Below are positions 11,947 through 21,974 of a stretch of DNA of 64,000 bases, in pieces; positions within the stretch are counted from its first letter, which is position 1, and each line of letters begins with the position of its first letter. The notes beneath the pieces are model-generated. The model made no database searches and was not told the DNA's origin. It saw only the letters and a list, made by a program, of their open reading frames with translations. Both the position numbers and the translations under genes were made by a program. The DNA is taken from contig JAGYVD010000002.1 of NCBI GenBank assembly GCA_021209875.1, forward strand, positions 1,860,001-1,924,000, written 5' to 3'. The DNA comes from Rosellinia necatrix. Its lineage: Eukaryota > Ascomycota > Sordariomycetes > Xylariales > Xylariaceae.

Positions 11947-12111
11947 CCCCTGTCTCACTCCGATTCCCGACCATGCATATATAGACGACATATGACATAT
12001 GCGCGACACTATTCACATCGTATCGCATGATACCCCCCGGCCAATACCGACCGTATAATCCCAAATACGTGGCAGCGCGCACTCAGCACGGCACTGTACG
12101 AAGCCGGCTAT

Positions 12112-12672
12112 ATGTATATACCCGACGTCTACGGCCGTGGGGGTGTCTTCCCGGGCCCCCGGAGTAAGGTTCCCGGAGCCGAGCAGCAGCAGCAGCAGCA
12201 GCAGTTACAACAAAAACAACAGCAACAACAACAGCAAGTGGTCCCCGTCTCAGGCATCACTATGCATACTCCCAAGAACTCAATACAAAATGCAGGGGAT
12301 CATTATCTCCTCGCATGGTTTATCAAGGCCATTTCCATCCTCTTATTCACCGACGCCTCCTCTTCTTCTCGGGTCATCGCACCCTCACCGTCCGGCAGCG
12401 CATCGCTGGTCAAGCGTTCCGGGGGTCTCAGCCCCAACGCTACAACGAGCCTCGTCGCCGGCATTTTGGTCACAGCGTTCATCATTTTGGCCGGGGCTTT
12501 CCTCTACGTCTACAGAAGATCGATCCGTTTCCGAAAGCACTCCCGCAGGCGCCGCCGCCACCGCCATCCAAGGCGGGAATCCGGCTCCTCGAAGGTGTCC
12601 CAAGGCTCGGATGGGGCGGCAGGGGGTGGCGATACTGCCGCCGCCGCCGCCGACGCCGGAGCACAGGCTTGA
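12112..12672 (+). CDS. putative single-pass membrane protein with polyQ N-terminus
   Basis: A 186-residue open frame. Residues about 25-42 are nearly all Gln, encoded by a mixed CAG/CAA run. The hydrophobic stretch LLAWFIKAISILLF (about 67-80) could be a signal sequence if translation starts at Met51 instead. Near the middle a KR pair is followed by GLSPNATTSLVAGILVTAFIILAGAFLYVYRR in the order luminal segment, transmembrane helix (about 113-134) and stop-transfer. A very basic RRRRRHRH stretch and an Ala/Gly-rich tail follow. This layout is common in small fungal membrane proteins of unknown role. The start, and possibly an upstream exon, are uncertain. An alternative frame is open across the same region because of the triplet repeats, which lowers confidence. 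Confidence 0.5.
   Translation: MYIPDVYGRGGVFPGPRSKVPGAEQQQQQQQLQQKQQQQQQQVVPVSGITMHTPKNSIQNAGDHYLLAWFIKAISILLFTDASSSSRVIAPSPSGSASLVKRSGGLSPNATTSLVAGILVTAFIILAGAFLYVYRRSIRFRKHSRRRRRHRHPRRESGSSKVSQGSDGAAGGGDTAAAAADAGAQA
12183..12238 (+). repeat. CAG/CAA trinucleotide repeat (polyQ-coding)
   Basis: A pure CAG run followed by mixed CAA/CAG, inside the frame that starts at 12112. The mixed codons make simple slippage less likely in the second half. Confidence 0.85.
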
Positions 12673-13673
12673 GGGACGGCGCATTGGCCTTCTCCCTGCC
12701 ATATACGAACGAAAAGTTGTCGTTTTATTTTGTTTTATTCTTATCTGGCGCAATTTCTACGACCTGAACGATCATCATGACGAGGAAAATGTAATACGAG
12801 CGGGATTATACTGGAGCATGCGCGGGGTTGGACGGGATATGATTTGACACGGCTTCTTTCTCCTATTTTTGATGGGTCCCATATCAGTGTTCACGATTCA
12901 GGCTGAGGCTCCACAAACGACGATTATTCATTTCTTATGTTTTATTCTTTATATTTTCTTTGGATATTTGTTGACTATACGGCAAATTTCTGTATTCCCC
13001 AATATCACTGTCGGATGTAATACCATAACTAGATCTAATTGTTTTCTCGTACTAATTGTTCCGTATTAAACGCGCACTATACATTATGTATGTAATATAA
13101 ATATCTTCAAGACTGGGAATAGAAGCTTCGAGGAGTGAATTCATGTTCTAGTAGCCAGAATTCGAGTTTCCTATGCCACGTTTGCCTTAATACAAACCAG
13201 GGACATTCACGTGACCATTATGCTACGAATTCTAAAGAAATAGCGAAAGCTATCCCTATATTATATTGTTTAAGGTACTTATAGTGAGGGTGCGGCTTGT
13301 AAACATATATAACACGAGCACGTAAATATTAGTAAAACTAATATTTCGATTAGAGGTTCGTCTGAACTAAAGAAAAAAATAATATCGCAGGAGCCTTGAT
13401 GAAGCTCGGAGATAACTGGGATGTCAAAATTGTATGTGTCCAAGGTGCCCTGTCTACTTTCTCGTCTGTTCTGGGCGGTTGGAAAACTATCACCGCTCTC
13501 ATAGACAGTGCGGGCAACTGCAGGCAGCTGGTAGAACCAGCGGCATTGACGAGAGATATCATGGTTTCACAGAGGTGGAGGACCAAAGCAGCCACTTTTA
13601 ATTACGTCAACACTTTCAATTACGCTGAACACTGAAATATCCGTAGGAAGTGGTGACACAGCCGTGAATCGTC
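12673..13673. other. intergenic region
   Basis: AT-richer than the genes on each side. Open frames on both strands at 13350-13635 have no recognisable domain. This is probably the 3' region of the membrane protein gene and the promoter of the gene at 13674. Confidence 0.5.
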
Positions 13674-14978
13674 ATGCCTTCCGATGCGATTGAGAGAGAT
13701 GGCTTCGGCTACAGCTACGGCGCGTTCTATGCCACTGATCGTCGTCAAGAGCGCGTGCCGGGTCCGGTTCTCCGGGCTGCGTTCTTGCCCAAACTGACGC
13801 CTGCGGGAAATAAATACATCCGCCACTCCTACGGCCAGTCATTTGTTCGGGGCCAGCTCAAGCACTACGGCATTCCATTCAACGACGGCCAACTCACTGG
13901 GAATGGGACCCAGTTTCTGAAAAAGGTGCTGGAGGCCGGGGAGTGCGATCAAGTGCCCCCGCACATCACTAAACTACGTGATGAGATGCACGCGGAGTGG
14001 CTGGCGCAACTGACACCGGAAGAGCTCTCAAGCTATCCGGAGTGGGTCATGGAAAGGTACTTCTTGACATCGGGGCAAGCTGATCGCGCAAAGACAACTA
14101 CGGTGGTCGGCATCCCACTGGATCGGTACAGTTCGCACCGGTCTGATCAGTTGCGCAAAGCCGCGGACAAAATCCCTGGCCTCAACCACGAGACAGGTTT
14201 TGGACCCACAACGCAAACCATCTTTCTGGGCTGGGATTCTACTGCGGTCGACCGGGCGGCGGAAGGGCATGCCGGCAAAGAAGCCAGAGCTGTCAAAGTC
14301 GCCAATGAAGAACGGGACCAGGAGCGTTCGGAGATGCACGGTGACTATCTAAAGTCTATCAAGCAGAAAAAAGGTCGAAAAGCATATTCCCCGGTGGGGA
14401 CCTACATCGTGGATTGTGATGCTGTCGAGGAAGAGTGGCCAGATCTGGCAGATGATATGAGCCTGGATATCCATACAACGGACCAACCTGGGATCTACGA
14501 GGCATGCTTCGATTTCGGGGTTATTGAGGGAGTGATGGTCATAGGCGCGGATGAAACGGCCGTCGAAACATACTGCTCCCAGTTGGATAGAGAAAGCGAT
14601 GACGAGGAAGATAGCTCGGAAGACGAAAAGAAACCAGCCTCTAAGAGGAAATATACATCTACCACTGCCAAGAGCCGTGGCCACGGCCGCCCATCTAAAA
14701 AGGCTAAAGGATCATCTTCACAACCTCGGAAGTACTATCTGAAATCACGAAGCTCCGATAAGGAGGGCATGATCTATTATGAGCCTGAAGCCGGGTCCAT
14801 CACGTTTCAGGGAGAGAACATGGCAAGCTTTACTGGAGAAGCTGGCTTCCCTTGTGTGGGCGCCTCCGTATCATTCACGGCGCGAAAAACCTCGGACCGG
14901 GACGATGGTCCGGAAACATCGTGGTCTGACCTGTCAGAGGCTGCATACGAACGGGCACGGGTTTCACGATGGCATTGA
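13674..14978 (+). CDS. conserved-looking fungal protein of unknown function
   Basis: A 434-residue single-exon reading with an ATG at 13674 and even GC-rich codons throughout. I do not recognise the family. What can be seen: a globular-looking N-terminal half (residues 1-230) with LDRYSSHRSDQLRKAADKIPGLN and IFLGWDSTAVDRAA; a short charged helix rich in K/E/R near 205-225; a segment YIVDCDAVEEEWPD near 240-255; an acidic run DRESDDEEDSSEDEKK at about 303-318 directly followed by a basic Ser/Lys/Arg stretch to about 350 that could act as a nuclear localisation signal; and a conserved-looking C-terminal block GMIYYEPEAGSITFQG to the end. No signal peptide or membrane helix. A nuclear or chromatin-linked role is only a guess from the acidic and basic tracts. 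Confidence 0.75.
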   Translation: MPSDAIERDGFGYSYGAFYATDRRQERVPGPVLRAAFLPKLTPAGNKYIRHSYGQSFVRGQLKHYGIPFNDGQLTGNGTQFLKKVLEAGECDQVPPHITKLRDEMHAEWLAQLTPEELSSYPEWVMERYFLTSGQADRAKTTTVVGIPLDRYSSHRSDQLRKAADKIPGLNHETGFGPTTQTIFLGWDSTAVDRAAEGHAGKEARAVKVANEERDQERSEMHGDYLKSIKQKKGRKAYSPVGTYIVDCDAVEEEWPDLADDMSLDIHTTDQPGIYEACFDFGVIEGVMVIGADETAVETYCSQLDRESDDEEDSSEDEKKPASKRKYTSTTAKSRGHGRPSKKAKGSSSQPRKYYLKSRSSDKEGMIYYEPEAGSITFQGENMASFTGEAGFPCVGASVSFTARKTSDRDDGPETSWSDLSEAAYERARVSRWH

Positions 14979-15227
14979 TCCAATACGAAGATTGGACTCG
15001 CACGCAGATGATAGGTATCAATGGGGAACAGTCCGGATCCTTTCAACACATCTATATTTTCCATGTTGGCGTGTATTATTGTCGCCATCGTGTAGCTACG
15101 TAACAGTCAGTTACCTCATGAATAGTGAATTCGATTGCCCAAGGTTAAATTGAACATGTAAGAATCAGTTTCTCTCTATACATTTATTTTAATAAATCTA
15201 ACTTAATCTGTTGCTCTGAATAAATCT

Positions 15228-15231
<4 letters not shown>

Positions 15232-15259
<28 letters not shown>
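15232..15259. repeat. TA dinucleotide microsatellite
   Basis: An uninterrupted TA run of about 28 bp. Confidence 0.9.
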
Positions 15260-15263
<4 letters not shown>

Positions 15264-15898
15264 AGACCGACAATCTTAGAGCGTTGGCACCAACTGCCTT
15301 ATTGTATCTTATCTAATCGGCGGACGGACGCCTTATCTGATCTGCCTAATCTGGGCTAGATTGACGAGTCGTGGTGACTATCTCCTACTTAGGTACCTAC
15401 TTAGGTACCTACTCTATTTCATAATTGCCGCCCTCCGTAACAATTACTCCCTTCTGCCCTCTTTTGCCAGATTCCAACTTACACAACTCACTACATCGTC
15501 ACTTGAGGCTCCCCTATCATATCCAGGTCCACTCGCACTTGCATCTGAACGAGCAAGGGGGGGGGAAGCCCCCTATCATTTGCCGCGCCTCACTTTCGAT
15601 TCCCCACACAACCCAAGCTGATCTCTGGAGGTGCTCTGTCCTCCGGGTTGGTGCCCAACGACCCGATCTTTATAGATAGATGATTGCACCCAGGATGCTA
15701 AGATAGGCGCCGGTCCAGCTTGGTTCTGGAGATGATTCGGCATAAAGGGAGTCTAACCGACAGTAACCCCTATCCTCCCCCCAGGACCATTTCCTCATCG
15801 CCCTTCACATGCCAACTTTCTTTTACGGCATCCGCTCGCCCATCTTCGGGTTACCGCATGCAGCCGTCAAACCAGCATGCATCTAGTCCCTGTCGGTT

Positions 15899-15942
15899 GA
15901 GTCCCGGTCGAGTCCCGGTCGAGTCCCAGTCGAGTCCCAGTC
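15899..15942 (+). repeat. 11-bp tandem repeat, four copies
   Basis: Four contiguous copies of gagtccc(g/a)gtc; the first two have G and the last two have A at the eighth base. Confidence 0.85.
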
Positions 15943-17431
15943 CCCCCTCACTAGTCTCATTCGGGCTGTCGATCACTTGTCTCGATGTCTTAACTTGGAC
16001 GGTATCTCATCGATTTCCATAATGGACCCTGTGATAGTACACCGGTGTGGATAACATGAAAGCTACCATGAGACGTTCCCATCGGTGATTAGATAATTAA
16101 GCCGCGCTAGTTCGACGTAGGAGCTGTGAGGGGTGGACTGACTGCCACCGTGAACAGCCACGAGGGCTACAAAGCGGCACGATGAGTTGCATATGGTGTG
16201 ACGTGGATGCGATCAACGTCAGCCAGATACGGATGATCCACAACCCCATCCCATGAGTGAGGTGTGTCAGAACCCCCCAACGGCCAACAAGTACACGTCC
16301 CTTAGCAACAGACCCTCGAGTTCAACTCCCAGGCTGACCCACGAGATTGTAGTCGGCACCTCGTCATGGCCTAACCGCATGGTCCTCATACTCCCTCCAC
16401 CATGTAACGGACCTACATAGTTGGTCTCGGCTGAGTGCTATATACGTGTGCCTTGGCAGTGGGTCAATTCATAAATACCTCAATGAAGAAGTTGAGATTG
16501 GTAGAAAGGCAGCCATTCAGTGATTGGTAATGTAACGCCCGTTCATATATGGGAATAGGGGATGCTAAAAATGGAACATATAGGTCACCCAGGTATACCA
16601 AAAGTAAGAAGACATGATTTGAATATATAAAAACCACCTAAAAACATCTAATATTGATAACCAATTATAAACTAGGGCTACCAAGGCACCCACGACATGG
16701 TTTGTCCAGATCATGCAGAAAGTGAATCTGGAATATCCATTCATTACCTTGTCGTTCTTATATACTCAGGGCAACAGGCAGGTATTAATTGACGGCCAAT
16801 TCAAGGCTATTGAAATGATGGAACTCAGCAATTAGCCATTCAGATTTCTCTGAACCTTCTGTGCCACCTCAAGTATCGCAAACACCATGGTGCAAGATCG
16901 AGTGCCTATTACACTTTCTAAATAGCCTCACCCTTCGGCAGGTTGTTTACCCATATGTACCTCCGCTATTACGATATGGTGTTCCCATCTGAGAGCCAAT
17001 ATGCTTCCCCCCAAGGTGAATGCCTCTCCAATGAATTTAATTCTCATTACTGTTGTTGATCCCTTCATTTGAGAGCTCTCGGGTGATAAAAACAATTGTT
17101 CCCCAATATATAATCACCAGGAACGCCACAGTGGGGTGAAGCCTTGTGACATAAATAGTATTAGTTAGGCCAGTTACTCGAAGAACTTCACCACTCCTAT
17201 ATACCATTGCTTTAACTTTTGAACGATGATAGCATTTTATCTCCTGCACTTAACGAGTTTCGCCTCTGTCTACTACTCTCCTTTATTAATTATATGTCTC
17301 GACCGTTACCTGAAAATGTAGGGGTTGTTCCTATCTGTATCTGAACTACTATTGGTATTGATAGCTAGTAATTCGCCCCAGTAGCTACAGCATTCGTTAG
17401 TGAGCAGAAACGATGACACCGTGACACCCAT

Positions 17432-18736
17432 CTAAATGCTCATTGCTAACATTTGTTCTATTAACCCTTCCTCCCCCATTACCCCATCAAGGTTCGTGAA
17501 TTTCCTTTCTTCTTGGCCCTCCTGCCCATCAGCACGAGAGGGCGAATCTGCCTGTTCTGGACTCCGCTCAACACAATTGGCAATATCCGAAGCATTTACG
17601 ATCTCGAACCCGAAACCATCATTGTTATCTTCGTGCCTCTTATTCATCTCTTCGATATCATTGTGAATGTAGCCTTTTCCTTCGATGTCAAGCAATTGTA
17701 TCGTGGCCGGATTTCCGAATTTCTTTTTCATGTAGATGTGGACGTAGAAAGGGATGTCTTGTACATTTCCAATCTGACTTGGCCACAGTCGCGACACCGG
17801 ACAATCGCCATGGACATACCGCTCTCCATTCGAGTAGTAGGCAAGGGTCATCTGGTCTCTCCCAATCGTCACATGAAGCCGCATGTCTCCGTCGTTCATC
17901 GGTTTCCCATGGTAAAACCACTGAGTCGGCTTGCCAGCACGTTTTCGAGCCGCTGTCGCTGTCACCCCGTTCCGCACCAAGACAGTATTTGGTCCTTTGC
18001 CTGTAATATCCGTTTCGGAACTGCTTAGGATAACGGAGAATACGATCCCTTCATGGAGCTCCGATAGATCCGCAGCGAATGAATGCACAGTTGTGTCGGA
18101 TGTTTGTAGGTATATCGGACCTGATGTGACAAGCGTCTCGCTTTCGACTGCAATCGTAGCGGGGAATGACATCTGCTTCGCCTGGACCATTCTTGCCTTT
18201 ACTAATGGAATTTCAGGCAAGCTAGGCAGGAGATGTTTATACCTCTTGTAGGTTTCCATAGCGGCTATTTTGACATCGCGTAGCTTTCCCATCGACACGA
18301 ATTCAGCCATGTCGTTGCCGTGTTGTTGAGGGACGTAGAACGATACAATTGCAGACATCAATGATGCTAACAACGATGAGATGCTGTATTCTGGCTTCCA
18401 AATGCCACCATGTTCCTTCGAACGTAAAATATCGAAGCAGAGAGTGCTGCGCGTTTTGTCTCCTATCGCGTTGCGGAAGACATCCACGTTGTATCGGCCA
18501 GTCTTAGTGTACAGGTGCACGGCAGGCGGCGAGGCTGGATAGGTACTTGGGATATATAAACAGCCGGCTAATGTCATATGAGCCATCGCGCCGTCATTTG
18601 GAGACATGGCGAAGTAGAACTGTGAGAAGTCATCGTCAGGAGCGGGTGCAATAATAGTTCGAAGGTTGAAAAAGTCGGAGTTGACATCCTTGATCTCTTT
18701 CCAAACCCTCTTTCGTATACTTGGATCCATTGCCAT
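17432..18736 (-). CDS. E2 ubiquitin-conjugating enzyme-like protein with unidentified C-terminal half
   Basis: A 434-residue single-exon protein. Residues about 5-135 have the UBC (E2) fold pattern: an N-terminal helix (RKRVWKEIKDVN), FYFAMSPNDGAMAHMTLAGCLYIP as the beta-meander, YPASPPAVHLYTKTGRYNVD with Asn83 where E2 enzymes keep the HPN asparagine, then STLCFDIL with Cys100 at the thioester position, and IWKPEYSISSLLASLMSAIVSF as the C-terminal helices. E2 enzymes carry ubiquitin or related modifiers from E1 to substrates. His and Pro of HPN are replaced (Arg-Tyr), so activity is likely but not proven. Residues about 190-370 look beta-rich and match no family I know; the tail is acidic. 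ATG 18736 (ATGGCAATG) is the first in frame. It lies 1.4 kb from a broken gene and 3.2 kb from the AT-rich block. Confidence 0.75.
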   Translation of the reverse strand: MAMDPSIRKRVWKEIKDVNSDFFNLRTIIAPAPDDDFSQFYFAMSPNDGAMAHMTLAGCLYIPSTYPASPPAVHLYTKTGRYNVDVFRNAIGDKTRSTLCFDILRSKEHGGIWKPEYSISSLLASLMSAIVSFYVPQQHGNDMAEFVSMGKLRDVKIAAMETYKRYKHLLPSLPEIPLVKARMVQAKQMSFPATIAVESETLVTSGPIYLQTSDTTVHSFAADLSELHEGIVFSVILSSSETDITGKGPNTVLVRNGVTATAARKRAGKPTQWFYHGKPMNDGDMRLHVTIGRDQMTLAYYSNGERYVHGDCPVSRLWPSQIGNVQDIPFYVHIYMKKKFGNPATIQLLDIEGKGYIHNDIEEMNKRHEDNNDGFGFEIVNASDIANCVERSPEQADSPSRADGQEGQEERKFTNLDGVMGEEGLIEQMLAMSI

Positions 18737-20107
18737 TGTGCAGTAATATGAGATGTTGTGTGAATATTAATTTTATCGCGGCCTGTCCGTATTATATACA
18801 AATAACCGGTCGCCTGTGAGACTTGCGGGTGACTCATTCGGCCAATAGTGACTAGATCTCTCAGCATTCCCGATATGTTACCTAATGCAAGGTTTGAAAT
18901 AGCACCAACTCTCAAGCGAAAGGGGTAAGGTCGATAGACCGGGGTTCTAGGCAATAGAAGCTCCTGTGCCGCTCTATTGCACACCAACAACACGGAGCCG
19001 TACCTATGCATTATTTCCCGCTCAACATACCTGTGTCTCTGTTCTCTGGTATCAAACCAATAAACAAACATCTTCCCCGCTTTAAAGTTTATAGATTACG
19101 GCCTGAGTATTTGATCACCGGCGCCAATAATGTCAACCTCTCAACATTAAAGTATCGTAGTCATCTGGGGAAAATAGCCTGACTGATGCCTATTATTATG
19201 ATGCAAGTTATTATCGGAAGGTAACATGTCTTTCCCGCTTATATAAGCTGCGGCATATACCAACAAAATTTTTTTTTTTAATTCGAAATAAAGAAATGCA
19301 TGGGTGCCGTATGAAAAGGAGCATGAGTAGATATGAAACGTTCAGTAGAAGGAGCTATATATGCTCTTGAAACTTTATAATATATTAGAACCTGTAAATT
19401 TCGCAACAAAGGCACAAATTCTTGCTAAAATACGCTACATACTATAAGATAATAGTGGTCGTTAAACAGTAGCCCTCTACGCCCTTGGGGGCATGGGTAA
19501 GACTTGTCCGGGCATCCAGTGTATGAAGCAACCTACTAATCCCCATTAAATCTTACAGCGTATATCTCTGTATCCTTACAATTAGTAGTTTTACATGACC
19601 TCGTTGTTATGATACCCGGTCCGTAACAGCCTCGCCCGAAGGTATCGACTAAAGAACACCATTGCAACTAGAGTGCAACGTATAATTCTAGCTTAGGGTT
19701 AAAGGAGTTCGACGCGATGCGTTAGGTGAAGTACTTTACTATCTACTTACTGTTTCACGACACGTTTCCGAACAAATTCGCATGTTATACTTGTGAAGCA
19801 TACACTAGGCGTTTGATTGCATCAAAAAAACCGTTATTCCAAATCAGCATTATAGCTCATATTGTCAGGCAAATGGATCACATAGCGAGGCACCAGCTAC
19901 CCTAGGGGGTAGCTCTAAGGGCATAATTGTGTATATAAGGACTGAAGACCTCCCACCTAGATGGTAGGCCCAGGAATCAATGATATTGAGCCCTACCCCT
20001 ATACTTGGCTATCTACCTGCTACCCAGCTGCTACCTCATAGTGACTAGACCTCACTCTGGGCAATCCTAACATGACACACATATTCTAAACCTGATCGTA
20101 TCGCCGT
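18737..20107. other. intergenic region
   Basis: No supportable gene. A minus frame starting at ATG 19071 overlaps the E2-like gene in another frame and contains a donor-like GTATGT after 14 codons, but I found no acceptor that joins it to the E2-like reading. A T run lies at 19268-19279 and a short palindrome around ctaccctagggggtag at 19899-19914. Confidence 0.5.
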
Positions 20108-21408
20108 CTATGTCGTGAAGATTTTCAAAAACTCGGAAATTCGGAAGGTGCTCAGAGCGTTATCAAGTGATTGTGCTTTTGCCTGGACGCTTAGATCGTA
20201 AATGTGAGGGGCCTGGTTGACATGGGCACTGATTTTTTGTAGCGCCTCAACGATTGTCGCCCGTTGCTGCAAGTATGGCCTGTGATTACTGCTACGGATC
20301 TTGAGTGTCATTGGACCGATCGTGTTGACGATAGCCGAAGTTTCGTTGATTGCACTGCCGCTTCTAGCCCCTATGTTGCGGGTCACTGTATGCATCCTGT
20401 TTGCCCTCTCGGATATAGCTTTTGTGGATTTTCTGACGGATGCCAACCCTCGAGTGGCTTGATTTAAGTCCCTGATAAAGCTCTCTATATTCTGGGCCCG
20501 TTCTTCATGGAATTGCCAATATTGAACTAGAGACTCTTGAGTCTCTGCCAGACCACTAGTTCCTTTCTGTATTTTCTATATCAAGGGTCACCTATGATTG
20601 ATTAAGAGATGTGCTTGGATAATGGAGTTTATTAAAAGAGTGTAAAGGCCAACTTGGTCTTGTGTCTTGTCAACGGGTAAGTCAGCAAGATAAACTTCGA
20701 TATACCATGCGCCTATAAATCAATTGTTAATCATCATCCGTCCGGAACGGCAATTTACATACAATATCCCAGTTATCTTTCTTCAAACCTGTTTTATCCA
20801 AACTTTTCCGAGTCTCTCGTTGCCGGTCAACATTCCGTTTCATTGCGTGATTAGTGGTTTCCCCCTTTTCTGTTAATCGGTTCATTTTCCATTCACTCTC
20901 CCGGATAGTATTCTCCAAATTGTCTGCTAGGGTTTAGAGGTCTCTGACAATTCGTTCGGAGTCGGCAAACAATGCGGCTGCAGAGAGCTCGATTTCGTGG
21001 GCAAGACGTAGCATGCGATCGGCTTCAGTCTTCATTATTGCTAAGGTATATATAGCTCCAGAGGGAGGTAAACTAATCTCGTGAGTACGAGACGCCAACC
21101 TATCATAATCCTCCTATCTCTTGTCGGCCCTTTCAATGTAAGGCAACTTCTCGAAGTACAGAAACTCACAGATATTTTCTTCCAATATTTAGGGCGCGCC
21201 TTCCACTTGATAGCCTTCTTTTCACTGACTCGAGCAAATTCTTGCAGGCTGTTATTGTGTCCACCATGCTAAAGTTGATGCGCTCCTTCGACGTTGCAAT
21301 GGCCTCATCGAGGTCATTAGATAGTATGTTACATTTTTGCTCTTGTGCATATGCCTGTGACTCTAATGTGTTGTATTCTGTAAAGAAGTTACTAACAGCG
21401 TCTGACAT
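20108..21408 (-). pseudogene. broken helix-rich gene of unknown function with stop codons and a frameshift
   Basis: A minus-strand gene relic. The first part reads from ATG 21408 (MSDAVSNFFTEYNTLESQA) through a Lys/Glu-rich helical region. Near 21215 the frame must shift by one base to continue (ILEENICEFLYFEKLPYI), and in that frame in-frame stops occur near 21190 (TAA), 21127-21115 (TAG) and 20936 (TAA). All three stops are one C-to-T change away from Gln codons, as RIP would produce. After DNWDI a GTATGT donor at 20762 and a CAG acceptor near 20568 join in frame to a second exon (20567-20108) that is fully open and helical (KGTSGLAETQESLVQYW to EFLKIFTT). The product would have been about 365 residues, mostly alpha-helical and coiled-coil-like, without a domain I recognise. 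It borders the AT block, so RIP leaking from there is a reasonable cause. Confidence 0.5.
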
Positions 21409-21974
21409 GTCGCAGTCAGGATAGTTCAGGTGACCAGGTCCTGGTAGATAGTTTATACTAGGCGAAACTCGCCTTCGAGTAAATCATTCCCTAATACGAG
21501 CTTTTTAGGAACTTAATAAGCTATGGATCCGAAGTTCATCAAGGAATTATACGCTGGGAGCGGGCGTAGTGGATGGTTAGCGCCAGGCAAATGGTACCGA
21601 ATCGGAACCAAATCGTCAGCCATCTTGTCACACGGACCAGACCATTGGTGCCAGGAATATGATAAGCCCGCAGGAGTGTGATAGGACGACCAAGACAACC
21701 TGTTAGGTAGCAACAACACAGAGGAAGGACCAAGATGCATGAGGCTGGGAAGTCAACTGGCTACTCGTAGGAATAAGGAATCAGACTGTATAAACTCACT
21801 GTGCAAGTCTCGGGTATAAATAGCTGCCCGACCCAGTATAGCTAGACTTTCCATCTTTCTTCCTCATCGCTCTCTTGGGGTCAAGGAAGATTATCAGTAA
21901 TATGAAGCCATTTACAGTTTCCAAGCCCTAGACCCCACCTTCCCTCCTATTTATTGTCTGTGCGCCTAGAACTG
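21409..21974. other. intergenic region up to the AT-rich boundary
   Basis: Normal base composition and no supportable gene; a 75-codon minus frame at 21513-21740 has no domain. Composition changes abruptly between 21,960 and 21,990. Confidence 0.5.

Larger units (their letters stand above)
9297..12111. other. long intergenic region with simple repeats
   Basis: No gene I can support. A minus-strand frame at 10475-10798 carries two CxxC pairs (CTYC and CGEC) but its start lies inside a CATA microsatellite and the rest is proline-rich, so I do not call it. GC-rich, overlapping open frames at 11300-11830 on both strands look like composition effects. Simple repeats in the stretch are listed separately. 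Confidence 0.5.
14979..17431. other. intergenic region with simple repeats
   Basis: A 2.4-kb stretch without a supportable gene, between convergent neighbours. It holds a TA run and an 11-bp tandem repeat (listed) and two copies of cttaggtacctac at 15389-15413. Open frames at 15361-16022 are pyrimidine-rich and carry no domain. Confidence 0.55.

Noticed and set aside
11299..12030. Overlapping open frames on both strands
   Set aside because: GC-rich and repeat-driven (GTC/GTT run), with no recognisable domain on either strand.
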